DNA of 64,000 nt, taken from NCBI RefSeq assembly GCF_030272615.1, contig NC_081415.1:623969740-624033739 (forward strand), written 5' to 3'. Of the stretch, positions 1-10,547 are shown in pieces. Origin of the DNA: Cryptomeria japonica (Eukaryota > Streptophyta > Pinopsida > Cupressales > Cupressaceae). How positions within the stretch are numbered: the stretch's first letter is position 1; each line of letters opens with the position of its first letter. The notes beneath the pieces were generated by a model. The model worked only from the letters and a program-made list of their open reading frames with translations, was not told where the DNA came from and did not search any database. Both the position numbers and the translations under genes were made by a program.

Positions 1-2399
1 ACTTTCCTGGCTTATCAACAACTGTGATATCAAATTCCTGCATCAACAATAACCAGTGAGCCAGTCTACCAGTGATTGATGGATTATTCATGAGATATCT
101 AATTGCAGTATGATCTATATGTACAAATATGGGATACCCTGTAATATAGTGTCTAAATTTGTTAAGGGCATATATGACAGCTACTATTTCCTTTTCAATA
201 ACTGTATAATTCAATTCAGGTCCTTGCAAATTCTTGCTGATATACTATATTACATTTTCCAACTTGTCAACTTTTTGTCCCAGCACTGCTCCTATAGCAT
301 AATCAGATGCATCAGTATGGATTTGGAATGGTAGAGACCAATTAGGTCCTTTTAGAACTGGTGCTTGAGTCAAAGCATGCTTAAGCTTTAAAAAAGCTTC
401 ATTGCATGCTGAGGTCCATTTAAATTCTGCATCTTTAGTAAGCAATGTATATAAGGGACTTGCAATTTTGCTGAAATCTTTGATAAACCTTATGTAGTAT
501 CCAGCATGGCCAAGAAAACTTCTCACATCTTTCTGCTTCACAGGGTCATTAATATGTTGAATAACCTCAATCTTTGCTGGATCCACTTGTATGCCTTGTA
601 CAGATATATGATGACCATGGACTATTCCTTCTTCCATTATAATGAAACACTTCTCACTGTTTAGAGACAAGTTGTAGTCTTCAGACCACTGCAAAACTTT
701 CTTCAAATTACCTAGTGCTTAATCAAATTCAGAACCATAAGTTGTAAAGTCATCTATGTAAATTTTCAAAATATCTTGACAAATATTAGAAAAAATACTG
801 ATCACTTCCCTTTGAAAAGTGGTTGGAGCATTACACAACCCAAAAGGAAGAACAAAATATGCATAAGTGCCCCATGGGCAAGTAAATGTTGTTTTCTCCT
901 GATCCTCAGGAGCTATTTGTATCTGATTATAGCAACTAAATCCATCCAAGAATGAAAAGTATCTCTTACCAGCAAGAGAATCCAATACCTGATCCACAAA
1001 TGGTAGTGGAAAATGATCCTTCCCTATAGCTAAGTTCATGGCTCTATAATCAACACATACTCTCCATTTGCCTCCCTTTTTAGGAACTATCACCAAAGGT
1101 GATACCCATTGACTGTCAGAGATAGGATAGATAAACCTAGCTTTAAACAATTTCTGCAATTCTTCTTTAACTATCTCCTTCAAGGTAGGATTGACTCTTC
1201 TTTGAGATTGTTTGAGGGGGCAACACTCATCCTTTATGTAAATGAGATGAGTACAAATTGCTGGATCAATTCCATTCATATCCTTGTAATCCCATGCAAA
1301 AGAATTTCTATGGAGTTGCAGTAAGTCCACTAGGCTATCCTTTTGAGTATCTGCTATATTCTTATTGATGTTCAAATATTTATTCAATTCAACCTCTATC
1401 TTGATAGTAAGATCAATCTGATTTATATCAAAAATATGAGAATAAGACAATTCCTGCGGCAACAAGGTATGCAAAATATCAGTGGCTACAGGAAAGTCAA
1501 TCCCTACAATATTGGGAACCAAATCCTGCAATTCTTGGTCTTCTATTAATTCATTTATCAAGACCTTATAAAGAATTGATTCTTCATCATATAACTGCAT
1601 GAGTGGCACTCGATTAATCATCATAAGGTGATTAATAGAGTCAATTTCTTTAGATTCCTCTCCCAAAATAGGCCAACCAGCCTGCTGCTACTCAAGCTGA
1701 GGTTGTGCAGGGGAATACAAAGCTAATGTTTTTGTGGAACTACCATCTAAAATAGTCATGTCTCCTAATCTACACCTAATATATGCATCAGCTGTGGCAA
1801 GCCATGGTCTTCCCAAAATGATTGGATATCCCCCTAATGTTGCTTTTGGAGATAAAATCATAAAGTCTGCAGGATATTCCTAGGAATCTAGAATAACTAC
1901 TATATCCTATATGATACCATCAGGTCTTACTGCAGAGCCATTAGCAAGTTGGAGAACTATGGGTGTAGCCCTTAAACTATCTATCTCTAGATGTTTCATT
2001 ACATCCCTTGTCATTACATTAATGGCTACCCCTAGATCAGTTAAAACATTTTTTATTTGACTCCCATTAATGACTATACTCACAAAAGGACTACCTACAT
2101 CAGAATACTTTGGAATAGCAATTTTTCCTAACATAATATCAGCCAATTGACCCATAACATGAACTATTTGTGGATCCTTTTTCTTTTTGCCAGGTTTCTT
2201 TAGGCATGCTTCTCTTAATGCCTTACCATATATTGGGACATCCTTTATTGCTTGCAATAATGGAATTTTAATACAAATATGCTTCAGTTGATCAAGAATA
2301 TCAAAGCTTTGCCATTGTTCAATGGAAACTTCTTTGTCTTTCAATCTATGGGGGAATGGTGGTAATATTTGATTCTGAGGTATTACATCTTTAGGATTA
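1..2399 (-). pseudogene. pol: Athila-like protease, reverse transcriptase and RNase H (copy A)
   Basis: The polyprotein continues in the gag frame. Protease: the active-site triad lies in LTDLGVAINVM near 2030, with D-L-G as in Athila. Reverse transcriptase (about 719-1666): motifs WRVCVDYRAMNLA, FSFLDGFSCYNQIQIAPEDQ, PFGLCNAPTTFQR and the catalytic YIDDF (YIDDFTTYG) are all present. RNase H (about 1-706) has FQIHTDASDYAIGAVLG, retaining the first catalytic Asp. Stops lie at about 1906, 1667-1690, 718 and 242. The last is a tyrosine codon in B turned into TAG. Integrase would lie left of the window. The start is taken from the gag end because no independent ATG is credible. Confidence 0.88.
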
Positions 2400-4108
2400 G
2401 AGATTGGCTACTCTTCTCGTACCTCAGTAATAACTAGTTGAGAAGGATTAGGTAGAGTTGTGTCAGATTGAAGGTGAATATCATCTAGTGATAAAGAATA
2501 GGCTGGGTATTGATTAGCATCAGCTGAATAAGCTTGTTGTTGTTGCTGAGATTTGATATTTGGATTAGGAAATGGTTGAGTAGGCAACTGTGTTGGCTTA
2601 GGAGGTAGTGTTGTAGGTGCAAGAGGTGGCATTAAAGTAGGAGGTTGTGGCTGGTGAGCACAAGGTTGATATCCAAAAGATTGGGATGACCATGATGGGT
2701 TTCCCCTCCATTGAGAGGTAGGTTGTCAATTCCCTTGAAACTGGTTCCCTGCACCCTGAGGTGGATACCAGTTTCCTTATGGCTGCTGCCACTAGGGGAT
2801 TTGATTAGCAAATTGTTGTCCTTGGCCTTGTGATCCATACCAATGTGGATAATTACAAAAATTTTGAGAATACTGTGGTTGCTATTGGTTATTTGGTGCA
2901 TAAGAATTACCACCATAACCAGAAAAGGAAAGTGGATCAGGTGGCATACCTTGTCTTTGAAAATTTGGTCTTCTTTGAGCAACATAGAAGACTTGTTCAT
3001 CCTCACCTTGAATTGGTTTGAAATTAGGTACTTCAACATTTGCAACCATCTTACATCTGCAATATTTCTTCTGATGTTTACAATGAGGACAAAATTTTGC
3101 AAGAATTGCATCAGCTTCCTCATTCTTCTTCTTAGCTGCCAATGTATCCAATTGAGTAGCCATATTGTTTATAATGTCCTCCTTGAAATCTTTTAACGAA
3201 TGGCTAAGTTCCAATCTAGAAACTCTAGTTCCAGATGATGATGATGGTGCCCCTAGCTTAAATCTCCTATTCTTCTTAGAAGTAGATCTGGAACACTTAT
3301 TGCAAATTTCTCCTATTTCAGCCCAAGTAGATTGTGTAATGTCACCTCCCCCCATGAGATCTAAGGAATCGGTGCATTCATCACTGATACCCCTCAAGAA
3401 TATCAATTTGAGGGAATCTTCATTCAGAGTACTATGCTTGGACTTTTGGATACTAAACAAAAACCTTTCCAGATAATTCTCAAGGCTCTCATCTTCAGTT
3501 TGTGTCATTCTAAAGATATCATCCCCATGACGATCAATGCCTCTACAATAATCTTTGTATTTTGCAAGAAACAACTATTTCATCTTATCCCATGTATTGA
3601 TTGTGCTACTACCCAAGCTCATAAACCATTTCAAGGATGACTCCTTCAAAGTGGCTGGAAAATTTTTGAGTCTATGGGCATTTGTAGTATAGTCAAAACT
3701 CCTATAGAGAACATCAAACTCAAACAAAAATGTATCCAGATCCTCTGTCACCAACCCATAGAATTTAGGAAGTGAAGATACTGGAATGTTCTTGAGGTTA
3801 GCATTATCATGCTAATCAGAGATGGGAAACTCAAATGTTGGACCAGGTGCTGGTGGTGGATTATTTCCAATAGGAGGTAGGTTCCCTTGCACTAGACTTA
3901 TGGGGGTTATTACAATAGGAAATTCTTCTTCTTGTGGACCAAAAAGGAAATGAAGACTACCGCCTAGAAATTCAGACTCAGGGTGATTCAAATTTTGTGG
4001 GACTTGATACAGTTCAGAAAAAGGGTTTATATCTAGAAAATTATCTTTTGCATGAGTAGTATGAGTCGGCAGAAATCTATGTCTAGCATCTCTTCTTCTA
4101 TTATGCAT
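2400..4108 (-). pseudogene. gag: Athila-like gag (copy A)
   Basis: This is the capsid region, which in living elements forms the virus-like particle in the cytoplasm. It starts at an ATG 93 bases inside the LTR boundary with a basic N-terminus (MHNRRRDAR). A proline-rich stretch follows, then a capsid-like segment (YLERFLFSIQKSKHSTLNEDSLKLIFLRGI begins at about 3465). A cysteine cluster CPHCKHQKKYCRC near 3050-3090 is not a canonical CCHC knuckle. A Q/P-rich tail leads into protease. The frame is interrupted near 3811 and 3575 and again before 2632. The copy in B (31830-33539) is very similar, but its second cysteine pair is broken by a stop. Function follows from position and family; capsid activity is not expected. 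Confidence 0.85.
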
Positions 4109-4179
4109 GCAGATTCATGAAATTTCAAACAATTAACTCAATACTAAAATAATCATAAAAAGTTCTTAGCTTGACACCA

Positions 4180-4197
4180 TCCCTGACAACGGTGCCA
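4180..4197 (-). other. Primer binding site, tRNA-Asp type (element A)
   Basis: The minus strand reads TGGCACCGTTGTCAGGGA, four bases inside the LTR end (TAGACA). This is close to the complement of the 3' end of plant tRNA-Asp (TGGCGCCGTTGCCGGGGA from family knowledge). It would prime minus-strand cDNA synthesis. It fixes the LTR at 4202-5438 as the 5' LTR of element A. Confidence 0.8.
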
Positions 4198-4201
4198 AAA
4201 A

Positions 4202-5438
4202 TGTCTACCCCAGCTATAATGACAATAATAATACCTCTAATTGAAATCTCAATCCAAAGTTTGGACATTCATATGGTAGAGTTTACTATTTTCATGCCTG
4301 GTGTTCATTTAGTTGTCAATCCAGGAATGTAAAACTTGAAATGGGTCTACAATATATATGCACTAAGCTCCTTAAATGATTATTCTGCATTACTGCAGTG
4401 ACTAACATTATGCAAAAAGGAAAGGTAGGAATGGAAATCATAAAAGGCTAAATGAAAGCTTCACAAAACACTGCTCAAATGATGTAATCAAAATAATAGA
4501 AATCACACCGTTTTGTCTTGGCTGCAGGAATAGTCAACGGATCTATTTCTAGTGGTTGCAGGAACAATCCAATCATGAATTTCTATTGCAACTAAGTAAA
4601 AACTAACTTCAATGATCATAAACACAGGATCACTCACCAAGTGGGCCCCCTTGGATGAGTGATATCAAACTCTCAGCAAAGTGCTATTAATAGATCAGAA
4701 CAACATATTCTTATTCATTTCTTCCTAAAAATGATTACATATTCTAAAAGAGAAAATTCAGAATGCTTAACAAAACTCTGCTCAATTCCTTCCTATTTTG
4801 TTCAACTCTCAGAAAGAAGGAAGATCTTATTATAAATAAAAGATCAACTACAATGGACAACTCAAGTTACGCCCAGAAGAAGAGATGGATAATTGTTAGA
4901 TGAAGGAGATAACTAAGAGCTTGGCTGTACAAACCGTGGATCTGAAACCGAACCACAATCTTTGCATGCCAAATCGATATTTTGTGAATTCAATATGCAC
5001 TAGAGTTAAACTCCCATGGTGAAGTACAACTGCTCCGATTATGCCATATATTGCACTTGCTTGAATCTCCTTTAGTTTAACCTTTAGTTATCTGAACGTG
5101 ATTCTCTAGTCCTTAGGTGCGAAAGAAAATCATCCACCGCAGCATCAGTTATTATCTGCACTAACATAAAAACAACATACAAGGACATTCATATGTATCT
5201 TACACAATTAATACATTCATTAACTCACATATGACATTATCCTAAATAATCTGCATATCACAGGGACAAATCATTTGGCTGCAGGAATAAATTGGCATGG
5301 CTGCAGGAATTAACTGACAAAGTTCAAACATGGATTACATATAGTCAATTCACAATACTTTACTATCACAATGCAACCCAAAAGATACCAAAAACCTAAG
5401 AGTCCTGATAAAAAACATGTCAAACCATCGACTTATCA
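4202..5438 (-). repeat. Athila-like LTR shared by elements A and B
   Basis: The plus strand begins TGTCTACCCC and ends ACTTATCA, giving TG...CA ends in either orientation. It matches the LTR at 33633-34898 along its length, with a few substitutions per 100 bases in the stretches compared by eye. On one side it abuts a primer site (5' LTR of A). On the other it abuts a polypurine tract (3' LTR of B). One LTR playing both roles is the product expected from unequal recombination between LTRs. Confidence 0.9.
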
Positions 5439-5452
5439 TGCCCCCCAACTTT
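5439..5452 (-). other. Polypurine tract of element B
   Basis: Directly outside the shared LTR the minus strand reads AAAGTTGGGGGGCA followed by LTR start TGATAAGT. This is a purine run of the kind that primes plus-strand cDNA. It shows that the sequence to the right (5439-8838) is the 3' internal part of an Athila element. Confidence 0.8.
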
Positions 5453-5846
5453 AAGGGTTTGCTGCTCCTGTAGCAAAAGGAAAATTTTTTATTTTTGCTA
5501 AAACTCTAAAATCACCAACAGTGTCCTATCTGGTTCCCTTAGAAGGCAAATTCCAATAAAATCCTTTCATTTTCTCCAACCTGGACCATCTAGTTATTTC
5601 TTCCACAACTGCATCATAATTCTGTTATGTTGGTTGGCATGCCAAAAGTGGCCACATAAGGATCAGAGGCTGAAAGATTAATGGCAACCAGTTATTAGAT
5701 TTCTCCCTGCCTAGCTATACGTATCTGGAGGCTCTTTGTATAGCTGCATGAAAATTTTATAATGAGTAAGGTTCCCCCAATTTTAAATGATCTGGTAGAT
5801 GATTACAGCGTTGAGTTAGCCCTTCTAGTGTGGTTGTCCTGTGGGT
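5453..5846 (-). other. Athila B 3' untranslated region
   Basis: This lies between the stop of the extra ORF and the polypurine tract. It is AT-rich and has no coding frame or repeat that I could support. It is probably the 3' leader of the element transcript. Confidence 0.5.
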
Positions 5847-7811
5847 CTAAACCAAATGCTCATACGCTTGATAGACTTCCTCTCTCATTCGAAGTACTAT
5901 CTTACTAACATCATCTCTTATTAGCAACCTTTGCCAATCATAATACAGAACCCTAGGTGCTTCTGATTCCCTCCTCAATGGCAATGGACAGTCAAGTTCC
6001 AATTTTTCAAACTCATTGGCTTGTGGTCCTATAATCATCTCATTTTGGATCCACAACATTAGAGCTCTGAGATGGATATCCCCAAAATACAACAAAGGAT
6101 TTCATTCTCTATCTTGGGGTACAACATAGTTATGTAAATATAACTCACATATAAAATTCCTTATAGCATGTGGGGAGGTTTGATAAGCATGATAGGATTC
6201 CTCAAGTGTTTCCAAGGATGGATTAAGGTCCCTAACAATGCGGTTTAGTCTGAAATTCAGATACTGCTCTTTCAAATATACTGCATAAATTCTTGGTGGT
6301 GCCCTACACTGTATTATCTCAGGAACCATACCATAAATCTCTTCTACCTTAGCTTCCAATTCTTTAATTCTATTATCTTTCTTTTCAATCTCTTTTTTCT
6401 GCTTATTAATTATCCCTTGCAACCTATCCTTCTCTATTTCCCATTGCCTGAAAAATGTTAAAGCAATTGATAAACTAGTTAGGGATGAAGGAGTTATAAT
6501 AGGTCCTACCTTAGACCGTGGGATTTCTTCAATAAAATCCTCATTCTGAATTGACATATCTCCCACGTTTTCTTCAGGTTATTGTAGAACATCATCTACA
6601 ATCTCCTCACATTGCAATGCCACTGAAGCAAGATTTGCTAGCTTATCCATTACAACTTCTTCCTGAATTTCTTATTGGATTTCTTCCTCTACAAGGTTTT
6701 CTTGAATTTCCTCTTCCACAGGGTTTTCTTGCATTTCTTCTTCCACAACATCTTCTTCTTTTGAAGTTTCTACTGTAATAACCACTACTTGATTACTCCC
6801 AGGTTGATTCTTCTGTGTCCTTCTTCTTGTTCTCCTTACATACACCTTTGAAATAGATGCAGGAGTTTTTGTTTTTGTTCAACGCCTCTTGGATGCAGGA
6901 GGAATATGTGCTTCCTGTGGCCAGATAACAAATTCTTCATCTGATTCATCATTTTCGAATTCTTTTCCTTCCCTTTTCAAAATAGTTGAATCTCTTTGAA
7001 GAGAGGAAGAGGGTTGTACTTCGATTGAATCTGCTTCAATATTTCCTTCCATAATAACTGCAGCTCCTTCAGCAACCAGCAAACCCTCATCTTCACTAGA
7101 AAGATCTTCTGCAACAATCTCTTCTTGAGTCAGCAGATTATTCACAATAGAGGCTTCATCAACTCTAAATTGCAGAATATCCTCAAACACACCCCATTCC
7201 ATTTGTGAAACATCTCTCAGGGATCATTGTACAAGCAACTTCACTAGTCCATGATGGCTAACAAAGTGATTTTCATATTTTTTAGTTTCCTTAGCACTTA
7301 TAGAAATAAGATGATACAAGAAATTTGAGACATTAACCCATTGGTCATGATGCAGATGACTAAGTAACTTGAAATGAGGTGAATGCAAATTTGAATACCG
7401 TCCTTCACATGTAATATATTTCATAATATACAGAGCTACCTAAGGCCAATGTGCTGGCAAAGAAACCCTTCTAGTCCCTTGTCTATCCACCATTAAGGGT
7501 CTGTCAGTAGAAATTGTGAACTCTGCCATGGCACTCCTTGCATCTTTTGATTTTGGAAAGAGTTCTCCTTGCTGGAGCAACCCTGTGACCTCTTCAATTC
7601 TCTTCTCCATAGCAATTACCCTCAACCCTTTAACTATAGCTTCTCCTTCATCAAAGGAATGCATAAATTCCATAGCTATTTCGTCATTGAAATCCTTGAT
7701 TTTAAAGAAATAATCCAGTTAGCAGTCGTATTGGAAATAATGCACACAGACAACATCCTACAGCAACCCTTCATGGATCGTTGGTTCATAGAGAATTAGA
7801 TCACCACCCAT
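5847..7811 (-). pseudogene. Athila extra ORF between pol and 3' LTR (env-like position)
   Basis: Five open stretches on the minus strand (7440-7673, 7224-7424, 6879-7202, 6102-6566, 5847-6095) share one frame. They read as a single gene of about 650 codons from an ATG at 7811, broken by several in-frame stops. In order it shows an N-terminal helical region and a block around ARSAMAEF and HWP. A very acidic middle with a short repeat follows (EEEMQENPVEEEIQENLVEE, about 6660-6745). A strong coiled coil (IEKDRLQGIINKQKKEIEKK, about 6340-6450) leads into a helical C-terminus. Athila elements often carry such an ORF at the position of env, and its role is unsettled. I see no signal peptide or membrane segment, so the label 'env' is not supported. 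Its layout resembles the U-family protein. Confidence 0.7.
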
Positions 7812-8267
7812 CTTTTACTCTAATACTTCCGCAGCTTCACCAAAATGTTTGACAGTTTCACAAAAACTAAAATCTACATATCTTAATTTTGGTGGCAGAC
7901 CTTATTATTCACTCGAGTGAAATAATATTCATCATAAGTAATGTCATTTAGGAAATCAATTCGGGATATCAAAAAAACTGATAATAAATCTTATTGGGAA
8001 AAAGGACCATATTAAGTACCCCCCCAACTTAACCTAGCACGTGTCCATATAGACTGATGAGATTTCAGGTTTGGAGCAAATTTAAATAGGATAAAAATCA
8101 TAATGAACTAATAAATGCATAATTAAAATAAAGTACAATATACACGTACCTGCAATTGGGTGAAAAATGATGGTGAAATGAAATGAAGTGACAGGTAAGA
8201 AAGTGGGATGGAATGTAGTGGATGGAACTTTATGTATGTAGAACAATATTCCCATGGAAATATTTTA
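7812..8267 (-). other. Pol-to-extra-ORF spacer of Athila B
   Basis: This gene-free spacer lies between the integrase stop and the extra ORF start. Its only recognisable signal is the purine run at 8019-8030. It probably serves as leader for expression of the downstream ORF, but no promoter or splice site could be supported. Confidence 0.5.
8019..8030 (-). other. Extra (internal) polypurine tract
   Basis: The minus strand reads AAGTTGGGGGGG here, nearly the same core as the terminal tract at 5439-5452 (AAAGTTGGGGGG). It lies between integrase and the extra ORF. From what I recall of plant Athila and Tat elements, some carry a second tract in this position. Whether it primes DNA synthesis is inference. 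Confidence 0.65.
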
Positions 8268-8838
8268 TTATGATACGGTGAATAAGTTCACTGCAGAGGC
8301 TGCAAGAACATCACCTTTATCAACATGCTCAAATGCAACAGGAAGCTCATGAATTGATACTGAATCATTGGCAGTTGTTGCAAGAACCTTGCCATTTGCT
8401 GTAGGAACTTGTATTTCATTTTGGGGATCAAACTACTACAGGAACTCTTCTCTAGTAGCTGGCTTGTGATAAAGTCATAGTTGGTGTCCATTCACTAAGA
8501 GTTTAAATCGAATAGGATCTATTGTTGGACCTAACCACCTTGTTTGGAGTTTTCCCATAGCATCCTTATATCTGGAATCATATAGGAGTGCCCAGTCACC
8601 AACTTTGCATTTCTTTTCTCTGATATATTTATCATGTCATCTGGCTCTTTGGTTTTGAATCAATTTTGTCTATTGAACAACTATCTTTCTCCATTCATCA
8701 AGAGGATTTATCTGTTGAATGCATTCCTTCTGTGCTTCAGACAATGTCATATTCAGTTGTAGAGTTGTTCTCAAGGTTTTATGCTCAAATTCAATAGGCA
8801 TCATTGTTGTTTTGCCATAAACCATCTCAAAAGGGGTG
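8268..8838 (-). pseudogene. pol: Integrase C-terminal part of Athila B
   Basis: The frame, too broken to appear as one ORF, begins at the insertion junction with TPFEMVYGK. It continues through PIEFEHKTLRTTLQLNMTLS and WLGPTIDPIRFKLLVNGH to a TAA at 8268. This is the region after the DDE core that ends in a GPF/Y-like module binding DNA and chromatin. At least two TGA stops stand where tryptophan would be expected (after RAR near 8636 and after GHQL near 8480). Two adjacent TAG codons follow EEFL. The N-terminal part of the same integrase is at 28501-29378. Confidence 0.8.
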
Positions 8839-10547
8839 TGTTATCACTGATTAAAAATGGGCTTTTCTTTTGGCCGTGATTGGCTATGGTTTGTTGAAAT
8901 TTTGAGTAGGGCTCTTTTTCAAATGCTTCAACTTTGTTTTAGGCTTCAAGGGTTCAAGGGTTTTTGATTTTAGATCCTCCAATATTTGTTTAAAACCCTT
9001 TTGTTTCTATTCTTTTGTTAGTTTATTCACTTAAGTAATGGGTCATGGGGTCATAGGAAGTGTCCCCCCTTATTATTTGCCTAGGTGGTCATGTTAATTA
9101 ATCGCAAAATTTATGCCTTATATTTTTTTCTCCTAAAGTTGTCTGGCCCAGTAACTAGTGCTCATCTCGCGGATGGATCTAAGGCTTTCGCTATTTCGCT
9201 AGGCGAAGTTGCACGTAGTTTAAAACCATCGAAGTTGCGAAAATGACATGGCATGCCACATAGATGGTCTAGCTGGTTGATGAGAGCAAGTAAAATGGTG
9301 GCACATAGCATAAGTCACAATAGTCAGTGGGTCAGGATTAAAGGCTAAAAGGCGGGCCCCAGAGGTGAGTCTGGTCGCAGTTAGGAGGTGACCTGGTGGA
9401 TACAGCTGTCAAGAATTTGCTAGAGCCTAGTGGCTTTCTCTCAGAAAATGAAAAAGTGATGAGTCAGCTCTGAAGGTGACTGGACACCAGGTGTTCAAAG
9501 TGAGTCAGCGGGCCCACCACTCCCGAAAGCCTATTCTGATGGTTAAATGCCGATCACTTAAAAGATGATTTGACGGCCCACACTATTTCACAACGGTAAG
9601 ATGCTCATGCTTTAGACCCTATGAAATAGCAAGAGTGAATGAGAGCCATCCACATGTCATGATGAAAAAGTGACAAGTTAGCTCCGAAGGTGACTAGATG
9701 CTAGGTGTTCAAAGTGAGTCAGCGGGCCCACCACTCCCGAAAGCCTATTTTGATGGTTAAATGCCGATCACTTAAAAGATGATCTGATGGCCCGCGCTAT
9801 TTTGCAAGGGTAAGATGCTCGTGCTTTAGACCCTGCAAAATAGTGAGAGTGAATGAGAGCCATCCACGTGTCATGATGGATGGCAACGTGTCCAGCGACA
9901 CGTGGTCTTAGAAGAAAGTTGTGGGCCCGCCAAGGTGGAACCAGCGGTATAAGAGAAAGACACGCGGCCAGCATTAAGTTGAATGAGAAGGAAACTTCAA
10001 AGGCAATGGTTGGGCACCATGTGATATCATGTAGCCAATAGAGAAGCGGAACCCAGCACAGAGCCAAAGCTATTAGTTAGTATAACGCTCGATCAAGTTT
10101 CTTTTGATTGGACGGTCGGTGCTATTTCGCAGGACCAAGCTGCCTGATAGTTATGCTTCACGAAGTTGCGAAAAAGCAAAATGAAAGACTTGCAGGAATG
10201 TTGTGACCTGTTGGAGCAAAAAATATGAATTCTCCTATGAATTCAATTTTGAAGGGACGACCGAAGCATGCGGAATCAATGTTGTAGTTAAGACCTTGAA
10301 TACAATATTTGATTTCCTATCAATCGGGTGAAGATATCTTTTAAAGAATTTTTGCAGAAGAGTGGGTGCAGAGATATTTTCTTCAAGTATAGAGCAAGTT
10401 AGTTTAGTTGCAGAGAAAATTCCTTCAAGTCAAGAATAGGTTTTCTCGTATTCTTGTGTAGCAATTCCTGTGTGGTGTGTTTTAGATAAGATAATTGATT
10501 CGTCACAGAATTGTCTAGGAGTGGTATTTATTCCTTACATTTTCTAA
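8839..10547 (+). other. U1 5' region with imperfect hairpins
   Basis: No coding frame is supported here. The region holds at least four imperfect inverted repeats with arms around CTATTTYGCA and TGCRAAATAG: near 9189-9243, 9583-9629, 9797-9843 and 10111-10165. The middle two lie in a 214-base tandem duplication and have loops containing GATGCTC. Similar modules lie upstream of U3 and near U2. The last 350 bases before the ATG are AT-rich and look like an untranslated leader. Confidence 0.6.
9448..9878 (+). repeat. Tandem duplication, period 214 bases
   Basis: Two adjacent copies (9448-9661 and 9662-9878) start ATGAAAAAGTGA and end TCATGATG. They differ by scattered transitions but no large indel. 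Each carries one of the hairpins described for the U1 5' region. Confidence 0.9.

Larger units (their letters stand above)
1..5438 (-). mobile_element. Athila-like Ty3/gypsy element A, 5' part (runs off left edge)
   Basis: Read on the minus strand, this element has a 5' LTR (4202-5438), a tRNA-Asp-type primer binding site, gag, protease, reverse transcriptase and part of RNase H before the window ends. Assignment to the Athila lineage rests on the tRNA-Asp primer site, the protease active site written DLG rather than DSG, and the reverse transcriptase block PFGLCNAPTTFQR. All domains lie in one reading frame with scattered stops, so the element is dead but not badly rearranged. Its 5' LTR is also the 3' LTR of copy B, so A and B form a tandem pair. 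Lineage is an inference from motifs. Confidence 0.88.

Noticed and set aside
2598-3123. Open frames overlapping gag of Athila A in other frames (also 32029-32554)
   Set aside because: They are out-of-frame shadows of gag. The in-frame translation matches copy B and the family layout.
5847-7811. Calling the Athila extra ORF a true envelope gene
   Set aside because: No signal peptide, membrane anchor or cleavage site is visible. Only its position is env-like.
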